A stretch of 64,000 nt of DNA. Source: Hyphomicrobiales bacterium (GTDB lineage Bacteria; Pseudomonadota; Alphaproteobacteria; Rhizobiales; Rhizobiaceae). Where the stretch lies: positions 434,001 to 498,000 of the forward strand of contig UEHQ01000012.1 of NCBI GenBank assembly GCA_900489925.1, written 5' to 3'. The position numbers were made by a program, and so were the translations under genes. Shown here piece after piece: positions 55,770 to 64,000 of the stretch; positions within the stretch are counted from its first letter, which is position 1, and each line of letters starts with the position of its first letter. Below the pieces are notes generated by a model. That model made no database searches and had not been told where the DNA came from. It was given only the letters and a program-made list of their open reading frames with translations.

Positions 55770-56685
55770 TTACTGAGCGTGATGGCAGGCGGCGGCGTGG
55801 CCGCTGCCGAACTGGCGGAATGCCGGGTCTTGCGCCCGGCAGATATCGGTGGCGAGCGGACAGCGCGTATGGAAACGGCAGCCGGGGGGCGGATTGTGCG
55901 GGCTCGGCAGGTCGCCCGTTATCGGCGCCGCCTGCTTTCTCCGCGACGGATCGGGCACGGCGGCGAGCAGCGCCTGCGTGTAGGGATGCTTGGCTCCCTT
56001 CCAGAGCTCGCTCGTCGGCGCGCTCTCGACGATGCGGCCGAGATACATGACGAGCACACGATCCGCGAAATAACGCACGACCGAGAGATCGTGCGAGATG
56101 AACAGATAGGAGAGCGACAGCTCCGTCTTCATCTCGACCAGGAGGTTGAGAATCTGCGCCTGGATCGAGAGATCGAGCGCCGAAACGGGCTCGTCGCAGA
56201 TCACCAGTTCCGGCTGCAGGACCAGCGCTCGCGCGATGCCGATACGCTGGCGCTGGCCGCCGGAAAACTCGTGCGGATAGCGATCGAGCGAATCCGCCGG
56301 CAAGCCGACATGGGCCACCATCTGCGCGGCTATCGCCTCGCGCTGCTTGCGCTCGCCGATGCCATGGACCGCAAGCGGCGCCGTCAGGATGGTGCGGATC
56401 GTCTGCCTCGGGTTGAGGGAGGCGAAAGGATCCTGGAAGATCATCTGGATGCTGCGCCGCACCGACTGCAGCTCGCGTCCCGCCATGGCGGTGACGTCCC
56501 TGCCCTTGAAGGTGACGTTTCCGGACGACGGATCGACAAGCCGCACCAGCGACTTGCCAAGCGTCGACTTGCCGCAGCCGGATTCCCCGACCAGTGCCAC
56601 CGTCTCGCCTTCGGCGATCTCAAGCGACACGCCGTCGACGGCACGCACCGTGCCGCCGGCACCGGCGTAATGGGTCGAAAGCCGA

Positions 56686-56705
<20 letters not shown>
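55770..56705 (-). CDS. ABC transporter ATP-binding protein (DppF-like)
   Basis: About 311 residues. Walker [11 protein letters not shown]-loop MIFQDPFASLNP, signature FSGGQRQRI, Walker B LVICDEPVSALD, C-terminal oligopeptide-type zone PSPHNPPPGCRFHTRCP with Cys cluster (CRFHTRCPLATDIC), which in the Dpp family can hold an iron-sulfur cluster. Start ATG at 56703-56705 has GGAGAAGG upstream and overlaps the DppD-like gene by about 20 bases. Confidence 0.94.
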
Positions 56706-57677
<972 letters not shown>

Positions 57678-57678
<1 letters not shown>

Positions 57679-58682
57679 CAGCGATCCTCCGAAAAGCGCG
57701 GATTCAGCGCATCGTTCAGGCCATCGCCGATCAGGTTCAGCGAAAGCACGGTGAAGACGATCGCCAGCCCCGGCAGCGCCGTCAGGTACCAGGCGGTGCG
57801 GATGACATCGCGGCCGGCGCCGATCATCGAGCCCCAGGAGACGCGGTTGGGATCGCCAAGGCCCATGAAGGAGAGTGCCGATTCCATCAGGATCGCGCTC
57901 GCCACCATTACCGACGATGTGACGATCAGCGGCGGTAGCGCGTTGGGAAGGATCTCGCGGAAGATGATGCGGGTGTGGCCGAAGCCGAGGCTGCGCGCCG
58001 CCTGCACATAATCCTTCTCACGGATCGCCCGGAACTCCGCACGCGTCAGCCGCGCCACCGTCGGCCAGGAGACAATCGCGATCGCGATGGTCACGGTTGT
58101 CGTCGTCGGCTGCGCGATGGCGACGAGAACGACGAGCAGCACGAAGCTCGGTATGGTCTGGAATATCTCGATGAACTTGACGAGGATATCGTCGACCACG
58201 CCGCCGAAATATCCGGCGACGGCACCGATCGCGATCCCCGCCGTCAGGCCGAGCGCGGTGGCAGCAAGCCCGACTGTCAGCGATATCCGCGCGCCATGCA
58301 CGATGCCGGCCAGCACGTTGCGCCCCATGGAATCCGTGCCGAGCGGATAGGCAGGGTTCTGCCCGGGCCAGAGAAAGGGCCGCGCCACCATCTCCAGCGG
58401 ATCGCCCGGGAAGATAAGCGGCGCAAGCAGCGCCGACAACGCGACCAGAAGCAGGATCGCCGTGCCGAACAGCGCATTGTAATTGGCGAGGAAGATTTTC
58501 AGCTCCCGGCTCACACCGCGCCATGCCGTCCCGGAAACCGAGGCGCGGACATCGGGCGCATGGATATGCGTCCAGCGCGGCTGCTTCGGCGCTTCCGTGA
58601 TTTGCGGGGCCGTCTCGGCCTTTGCCTGCGGCGCGAAATCGATCGCCCGACCGGCCAATGTTCCGAGTTTCTGACTGTTCAT
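57678..58682 (-). CDS. ABC transporter permease (DppC-like)
   Basis: About 334 residues with an unusually long hydrophilic N-terminal stretch (some 70 residues) before the first helix NALFGTAILLLVALSALLAPLIFPG. YPLGTDSMGRNVLAGIVHGARISL and the EAA loop YVQAARSLGFGHTRIIFREILPN follow. ATG at 58680-58682 with GGAG upstream overlaps the DppB-like stop (ATGA). Confidence 0.93.
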
Positions 58683-59668
58683 CGGCTTGCTCCAATTCGA
58701 GGATCGATCCACGCCTGCAGGAGGTCGACGGCCGCGTTGGCGACGATCACGAGGAAGGACGAAAGCAAAAGGATGCCAAGCAGCACGCTGAAATCGCGCG
58801 CCATGACGGCTTCGAAGGCAAGGCGCCCGAGGCCCGGCCAGCTATAGACGGTCTCGACCACGACAGCGCCGCCGAGCATCCCGCCAAAGTGCATGCCGGC
58901 CATGGTGGTGATCGGGATCAGCGCGTTGCGAAGCACGTGCCGCGTGGTCAGCACGAAGGGCGAGACGCCCTTGGCGCGCGCGGTGCGCACGAAATCCTGC
59001 GACTTCACCTCCAGCATCGAGGCGCGTGTCAGCCGCGCATAGATCGCGAGATAGAAGAGCGCGAGCGAGGTTGCCGGCAGCACCATGTAGCGGGCCCTGT
59101 CGAGCAGCGCCGGGAGGCCTGTCAGCCGCGAACCGATCGTGCTGTCGCCGCCACTCGGCAGCCAGCCGAGCTTGACCGAGAAGAGCAGGATCAGCATCAG
59201 GCCGATCCAGAAGCCCGGGATCGAATAGAACAGCAGCGAAATCACCGAAATGATACGATCCGGCAGACGCCCTGAGAAGGTAGCCATCAGCGAACCGAGA
59301 AGCAATCCGACCGCAATTGCGATCGTCAACGCCGCGAGCATGAGCAGAAGCGTGCCCGGCAGGCGCTGGCCGATCAGATCGGCGACCGACATGCCGTAGC
59401 GCGGCGAGAAGCCAAGGCTGAAATGCGCGAGGTTGTTCAGGTAGTTGGCGAGCTGCACCAGGATCGGATTGTCCAGCCCGAAGCGTTCGCGCAGCGCCGC
59501 CATGGTCTCGACCGTGGCCGAGCCGGATTCCGCCGCCATTACATCGGCCGCATCACCAGGCGCCAGCTTCAGCAGGAAGAAATTGAGGATAACGATCCCA
59601 AGCATTGTAGGCACAGCCTGAATGATCGTCCTGCTGATCGTTCGACCGATCCGCCTGTAAGCCGACAT
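58679..59668 (-). CDS. ABC transporter permease (DppB-like)
   Basis: 329 residues. IGRTISRTIIQAVPTMLGIVILNFFLLKLAPGDAAD opening, EAA loop DFVRTARAKGVSPFVLTTRH, VVVETVYSWPGLGRLAFEAVMARD and LQAWIDPRIG end. First gene of the transporter operon dppB-C-D-F-like, with AGGAAGC before the ATG; divergent from SBP 3. Confidence 0.94.
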   Translation of the reverse strand: MSAYRRIGRTISRTIIQAVPTMLGIVILNFFLLKLAPGDAADVMAAESGSATVETMAALRERFGLDNPILVQLANYLNNLAHFSLGFSPRYGMSVADLIGQRLPGTLLLMLAALTIAIAVGLLLGSLMATFSGRLPDRIISVISLLFYSIPGFWIGLMLILLFSVKLGWLPSGGDSTIGSRLTGLPALLDRARYMVLPATSLALFYLAIYARLTRASMLEVKSQDFVRTARAKGVSPFVLTTRHVLRNALIPITTMAGMHFGGMLGGAVVVETVYSWPGLGRLAFEAVMARDFSVLLGILLLSSFLVIVANAAVDLLQAWIDPRIGASR

Positions 59669-59944
59669 GTGCTTCCTACCTCGCGATCTGAAAAGATTTC
59701 ACCTCGTCGTGTCGCTTAGTAGTTGACTAAATCTGTTGGTTTTGTCAAATCCATATCGGTAAATAATTCCAACAGAAGCGATCTTTCACGCACTTTTAGA
59801 AATCTAATACCGCATATCGACGATGCATAGGTTTTCATCCCACTCTCAAGCAGTGATGGGGCAAAAATCTCTAAAGCAGGATCGATCCGCGGAATGGCAC
59901 TGAAGCGGGCCGGCACGGCCCCTGGATCATGAGGGTTGAACACG

Positions 59945-61552
59945 ATGTCACTATTTCCCGCACCCACACGCCGCAGCTTTCTGCTCGCCTCGGTCGCACT
60001 CGGCGTCACCGCGACGGGTCGGTTGCCAGCCTTCGCGGCCACCGCGACACGCGGCGGTACGGCAACGCTTCTGCTGGCTGTCGAGCCGCCCGTCCTGACA
60101 ACGATCGCGCACACGGCCTATAACGCGGTCTACGTCTCGCCGAAGACCACGGAAGGCCTTCTCACCTATGACTTCGAGCTCAATCCGAAGCCGTTGCTGG
60201 CCAGGGAATGGACCATTAGCCCCGATGGGCTGACCTATACGTTCAAGCTGCGTGACGGCGTGAAATGGCATGACGGGCAGCCCTTGACCTCCGCCGATGT
60301 CGCCTTCTCGATCAAGACGCTGAAGGAAGTGCACCCGCGCGGCCGCAACACATTCCTCAATCTCGTCGACATCGAAACGCCAGACACGGAGACGGCCATC
60401 CTGAAGCTCTCCAAGCCGGCACCCTATCTGATCACCGCGCTCGCCGCCGCCGAAACGCCGATCGTGCCGCGCCACATCTACGAAGGCACCAAGGTCGCTG
60501 AAAACCCGGCCAATCTGGCGCCAATCGGAACCGGCCCCTTCAAGTTCAAGGAGTGGGTGCGCGGCAGCCATATCGTCTATGAGCGCAACGCCGACTATTG
60601 GGACCAGCCCCGCCCCTATCTCGACCAGTTGATCATCCGCTTCATTCCGGATGCCGCTGCCCGCTCGATCGCGATCGAGACTGGTGAAATCGATCTGGCG
60701 CCATCGACGCCGGTTCCGCTCAGCGATCTGGAGCGCCTTCAGGCCGTCGAGACGCTTGCCTTCGAGACCAAGGGATATCAATACCAGAACGGCGTCAGCC
60801 GCATCGAGTTCAACCTTGAGCGCCCGCTGTTCAAGGATGTGCGCGTACGTCGTGCCTTCGCGCATGTCATCGACCGCAACGTCATCCTCAACACGATCAA
60901 CTACGGCTACGGCGCCGCCATTCCCGGCCCGATCAATCCCAATCTCGCCAAGTGGTACGTACCTGACCTCAAGACCTATCCGATCGATCTCGCCGCAGCC
61001 GAGAAGCTACTCGATGAGGCTGGATACCCGCGTGGCGCCGACGGCATCCGCGCCCGCATCAACCTCGACTACGTGCCGAGCGGCGAGACTTATCCACGCG
61101 GCTCCGAATATATTCGCCAGGCGCTTGCCAAGGTCGGCATCGACGCCACCGTCCGCAGCCAGGATTTCGCGACCTACACCAAGCGCATTTATACCGACCG
61201 TGACTTCGACTTCGCCTTCGAGGGCATGAGTAACCTCTTCGATCCGACGGTCGGCGTGCAGCGCCTCTACTGGAGCAAGAACTTCAAGCCGGGCGTCCCC
61301 TTCTCGAACGGCGCCGCCTACAGCAATCCAAAGGTCGACGAACTGCTCGAAGCGGCCGCCATCGAGGTCGATCCGGCCAAGCGCGTCGAGCAGTGGCGCC
61401 AGATCCAGCAGATCCTGGTCGAGGACGTTCCGGCGATCGACATCGTCAGCCAGCCGGAACTGACGATCTACAACAAGCGAATCTCCGACCACACGATCGG
61501 CGGCGAAGGCATCGCGGGCAGCCTCGCCTTTGCCTATGTCGCGGCGTCCTGA
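59945..61552 (+). CDS. ABC transporter substrate-binding protein, family 5 (receptor 3)
   Basis: 535 residues from the ATG at 59945 (GAGGG nine bases before; a TTG three codons earlier is poorly placed). Signal with twin Arg: MSLFPAPTRRSFLLASVALGV. Core: TTEGLLTYDFELNPKPLLAREWTIS, LRDGVKWHDGQPLTSADVAFS, GTGPFKFKEWVRGSHIVYERNADYWD, IYTDRDFDFAFEGMSNLFDPTVG. Divergent from the permease operon and followed by the LLM and DszB-like genes, hence the receptor most directly tied to desulfurisation. Confidence 0.94.
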   Translation: MSLFPAPTRRSFLLASVALGVTATGRLPAFAATATRGGTATLLLAVEPPVLTTIAHTAYNAVYVSPKTTEGLLTYDFELNPKPLLAREWTISPDGLTYTFKLRDGVKWHDGQPLTSADVAFSIKTLKEVHPRGRNTFLNLVDIETPDTETAILKLSKPAPYLITALAAAETPIVPRHIYEGTKVAENPANLAPIGTGPFKFKEWVRGSHIVYERNADYWDQPRPYLDQLIIRFIPDAAARSIAIETGEIDLAPSTPVPLSDLERLQAVETLAFETKGYQYQNGVSRIEFNLERPLFKDVRVRRAFAHVIDRNVILNTINYGYGAAIPGPINPNLAKWYVPDLKTYPIDLAAAEKLLDEAGYPRGADGIRARINLDYVPSGETYPRGSEYIRQALAKVGIDATVRSQDFATYTKRIYTDRDFDFAFEGMSNLFDPTVGVQRLYWSKNFKPGVPFSNGAAYSNPKVDELLEAAAIEVDPAKRVEQWRQIQQILVEDVPAIDIVSQPELTIYNKRISDHTIGGEGIAGSLAFAYVAAS

Positions 61553-61575
61553 GCCGGATCAACGGGAGAACAACC

Positions 61576-62754
61576 ATGTCCATTCAACATCGTCCCGGCT
61601 CGATCGTCGGCCTGCCAAAGTTCGCCGCCCCGACCGATTTCCCCGATAGTCCTCTGTCGCAGGCGCTGAAGCAGCCCGTGCTGCTCGGCCTCTTCCTGCC
61701 GATCCAGGCGGGCGGCTGGACGCAATCGACGCTCGAGCGATCGACCGATTGGCGCTTCGACTACAACAAGGCGCTGACGCTGAAGGCCGAGGAACTCGGC
61801 TTCGATCTCGTCTTCGCCCTGTCGCAATGGCTGCCCAAGGGCGGCTACGGCGGCGTCTTCGACGGTCAGGCGCTCGACAGCTTCGTCTCGACGGCGGCAC
61901 TGGCGGGCCTCACCAAGAAAATCATGCTGATCTCGACCATGCATGTGCTCTACGGCCCATGGCACCCTCTGCATCTGGCAAAGTTCGGCGCGACGCTCGA
62001 TCACATCACCGGCGGACGCTGGGGCATCAATGTGGTCACCGGCCACCGGGCGGTCGAACACGAAATGTTCGGCTGGCCGCGCATCGAGCACGACAAGCGC
62101 TATGAACTGGCGGCCGAATTCCTGGAGGTCGTGCAGCGCCTGTGGAGCGACGATGAGAACTTCTCCTTCGAAGGGGAGAGCAGCTGGAAGCTCGGCGGCG
62201 GCTTCGTCACGCCGAAACCCAATTTCGGCCGACCGATCCTCGTCAACGCCACCGGTTCGGATGCCGGCATCGCTTTTGCCGGCCGCTACTCCGACATCGT
62301 CTTCATCACCAGCCCGACAGGCGCCGACATCGACAGCGCGCTGCAATCTCTGCCGGCACATACGAAACGCGTCAAGGACGCGGCGATCGGGGTCGGGCGC
62401 ACGGTGCGCACGCTGTTGAACCCAATGGTGATCTGCCGGCCGACAGAGAAGGAGGCTTGGGAACTCGCCGACCGCATCGTGGCCCATGCCGACCAACGCT
62501 CGCCGCAGGGCTTCCAGTCGTTGAACTCGGACGCGCAGGCCTGGAAGGGCCGTCATCCCCAGGATCCCTACCGCGCCATCGGCGGCAACATCCGCGTCAT
62601 CGGCTCGCCGGAGCAGGTGGTCGATCAGTTCGTCAAGCTAAAGGAGGCCGGCGTCGATGGCCTGCAGCTCAGCTTCTTCGACTTCCGCGACGATCTCGAA
62701 TTCTTCGGCTCGGACGTCCTGCCCTTGATGAAACAAGCCGGCCTGCGCCACTAG
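61576..62754 (+). CDS. LLM class flavin monooxygenase, SfnG/RutA-like
   Basis: 392 residues. LLGLFLPIQAGGWTQSTLERSTDWRFDYN (split signature), LKAEELGFDLVFALSQW, GPWHPLHLAKFGATLDHITGGRWGINVVTGH, EHEMFGWPRIEHDKRYELAAEFLEVVQ, NATGSDAGIAFAGRYSDIVF. This matches dimethylsulfone monooxygenase SfnG and the pyrimidine oxygenase RutA more than the DszA branch. ATG at 61576 with GGGAG upstream; 23 bases after SBP 3. Needs an FMN reductase, none seen in the window. Confidence 0.92.
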   Translation: MSIQHRPGSIVGLPKFAAPTDFPDSPLSQALKQPVLLGLFLPIQAGGWTQSTLERSTDWRFDYNKALTLKAEELGFDLVFALSQWLPKGGYGGVFDGQALDSFVSTAALAGLTKKIMLISTMHVLYGPWHPLHLAKFGATLDHITGGRWGINVVTGHRAVEHEMFGWPRIEHDKRYELAAEFLEVVQRLWSDDENFSFEGESSWKLGGGFVTPKPNFGRPILVNATGSDAGIAFAGRYSDIVFITSPTGADIDSALQSLPAHTKRVKDAAIGVGRTVRTLLNPMVICRPTEKEAWELADRIVAHADQRSPQGFQSLNSDAQAWKGRHPQDPYRAIGGNIRVIGSPEQVVDQFVKLKEAGVDGLQLSFFDFRDDLEFFGSDVLPLMKQAGLRH

Positions 62755-62764
62755 GAGAACCGCC

Positions 62765-63802
62765 ATGACACGTAATGCCATTTCCGAAATCTGGTACACA
62801 CGCTGCCCGGTGCCGACACCCGTCGGCCTTGCCGCGCAACTCGGCTATCTCGAGGAGAACTTTCGCAAGGACGGCGTGACGCTGAAGTCGATCATCGATT
62901 CTCCCGACCGCAACATCCGCCAAAGTCACTTCAACCACACGCTCGACTGGTCGTTCCGCCATGGCGGCAATGTCCCGCCCATTCGCGCCCGCTCCGAAGG
63001 CCGCAAGACGCGGCTCATCGGCATCACCTGGACTGACGAGTTCCAGGCGATCATCACCCTGCCGGAGACAGGCATCAAGACTACGCGGGACCTGAAGGGA
63101 AGACGCTTCGGCATCGCCCGCCGCCCCGAGGGCATCGTCGACTTCATGCGCGCCACGGCTCTGAAGGGGCTGATCTCCGCCCTCTCGCTCGAGGGCCTGG
63201 TGCTCGACGACGTCCAGATCGTCGACATCGCACTTTCGGACTCCGTGCTGTCGACGCAGGAGGGTCCATCGCTCTTCGGGTTGAAGCGCAGGCAAGCCTA
63301 TGGCAAGGAGGTCGCAGCCCTCATCCGCGGTGACGTGGACGCCATCTATGTGAAGGGCACGGCCGGCATCAATGTCGCCAACCTGATCGGAGCCGTCCAA
63401 GTGGCCGAGTTCGGCTTCCACCTCGATCCGAAGATCCGCATCAACTCCGGCTCGCCGCGCGTCCTGACGGTGGACGAACTTCTGGCGGACGAGCGGCCGG
63501 ATCTCGTCGCGCGTCTGCTGGACTCGATCTTCAAGGCAAGCGCTTGGGCCAAGGCACATCCCGACGAGACGAGACGCTTCGTCGCGCGCGAGGCCGGCGC
63601 CACGGAAGAACAGGTTCTCGCTGCCCATGGCCCGGACATCCACAAGCACCTCGGTCTTGGGCTGCAGCCCGAGCTGGTCGACGCGATCGGTCACTACAAG
63701 GACTTCCTGCGCGACTTTGGCTTCCTCTCCGCCGACTTCGACATCGCCGACTGGATCGACCGCCGCCATATCGACGCCTCCGACCGGCGCGCCGTGGCCT
63801 GA
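62765..63802 (+). CDS. DszB-like desulfinase homologue (periplasmic-binding-protein fold)
   Basis: 345 residues. The fold is that of NMT1/SsuA-type binding proteins, but there is no signal peptide, and the residues that make DszB a sulfinate desulfinase are present: Cys14 in the CPVP motif (DszB Cys27), His55 in SHF (DszB His60) and Arg65 in FRHGGNVPP (DszB Arg70), with the same His-Arg spacing of ten. RTRLIGIT-like KTRLIGIT also matches. Expected reaction: R-SO2(-) to R-H plus sulfite in the cytoplasm; substrate unknown. Ten bases after the LLM gene. Confidence 0.85.
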   Translation: MTRNAISEIWYTRCPVPTPVGLAAQLGYLEENFRKDGVTLKSIIDSPDRNIRQSHFNHTLDWSFRHGGNVPPIRARSEGRKTRLIGITWTDEFQAIITLPETGIKTTRDLKGRRFGIARRPEGIVDFMRATALKGLISALSLEGLVLDDVQIVDIALSDSVLSTQEGPSLFGLKRRQAYGKEVAALIRGDVDAIYVKGTAGINVANLIGAVQVAEFGFHLDPKIRINSGSPRVLTVDELLADERPDLVARLLDSIFKASAWAKAHPDETRRFVAREAGATEEQVLAAHGPDIHKHLGLGLQPELVDAIGHYKDFLRDFGFLSADFDIADWIDRRHIDASDRRAVA

Positions 63803-63817
63803 TCGGGAGACAACATC

Positions 63818-64000
63818 ATGCTTCGGGAAAAGATAGATCCGGTCGACAAGGCGCGGCATCTCGCCGTCGAGTTCGCCGAACGCGCCGCTCATCATGACGC
63901 GACGGGTGACTTCCCCTTCGAGAACTTCACGCGTCTCTTCGAAGCCGGCTTGCTTGGGCTGGTGACGGCACCCGAGCATGGTGGCCACGGCGGCGGCCTT
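63818..64000 (+). CDS. Acyl-CoA dehydrogenase-fold protein, N-terminal part, cut by window edge
   Basis: 61 codons visible, open to the last base. MLREKIDPVDKARHLAVEFAERAAHHD, FPFENFTRLFEAGLLGLVTAPEHGGHGG is the typical first helical domain of the ACAD family. GGGAG precedes the ATG; 15 bases after the DszB-like gene. Likely the fifth DszC-like enzyme of this island. Confidence 0.85.
   Translation, partial: MLREKIDPVDKARHLAVEFAERAAHHDATGDFPFENFTRLFEAGLLGLVTAPEHGGHGGGL

Noticed and set aside
62765..63802. Reading this gene as a plain sulfonate ABC substrate-binding protein
   Set aside because: No signal peptide, no SsuBC nearby, and DszB catalytic residues are present.

Overview
The window is high-GC, gene-dense DNA with no rRNA, tRNA, CRISPR array or insertion sequence that I can recognise. 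Gene content (KdpDE next to a PtsN-type protein, DUF1269 protein, AI-2E permease, many peptide-type ABC transporters, GntR/FCD, LysR and AraC regulators) suggests an alphaproteobacterium, most likely Rhizobiaceae. That placement is inference; no marker gene is present.

Layout. 1-3704: 3' part of kdpD, then kdpE and a PTS IIA(Ntr)-like gene, all on the + strand. 3829-7297: AraC-type regulator, a doubtful small frame, an AI-2E family permease and a DUF1269 glycine-zipper protein. 7521-11704: RND pump with lipoprotein adaptor. 12411-15920: lipoprotein alpha/beta hydrolase and a membrane-anchored beta-helix repeat protein. 16062-20884: SLC13-type anion transporter, then an AbgT transporter with a PepT-like M20 peptidase. 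21227-21487: small glycine-zipper lipoprotein.

21820-38014 looks like one GntR-controlled regulon. On the - strand it holds a peptide-type ABC transporter (SBP, two permeases) followed by a second SBP without signal peptide, a VOC protein and an NTPase-FGE fusion. Divergent from a rhodanese is a fused double ATPase for that transporter. A GntR/FCD repressor gene faces a five-gene + strand operon: Asp/Glu/hydantoin racemase, hydantoinase-like amidohydrolase, DapA-like aldolase, SDR, and MalY/PatB-type PLP C-S lyase/aminotransferase. Three near-identical 20-bp dyads lie in front of exactly these transcription units, so I infer coordinated uptake and catabolism of an unidentified hydantoin- or amide-like, possibly sulfur-containing, amino compound.

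38059-64000 (continuing past the edge) looks like an organosulfur uptake and desulfurisation island. It has three NtaA/SnaA/DszA- or SfnG/RutA-like flavin monooxygenases, five DszC/acyl-CoA-dehydrogenase-like flavoproteins, a DszB-like desulfinase with the Cys/His/Arg catalytic residues kept, a three-domain rhodanese, a DUF3088 protein, an FAD/NAD(P) protein, an amidohydrolase, an aldo/keto reductase, a LysR regulator, and one complete DppBCDF-type ABC transporter served by three paralogous periplasmic receptors. The overall logic resembles the 4S (dsz) route: import, two-component flavin oxygenation, then release of sulfite. The actual substrates cannot be read from the sequence.
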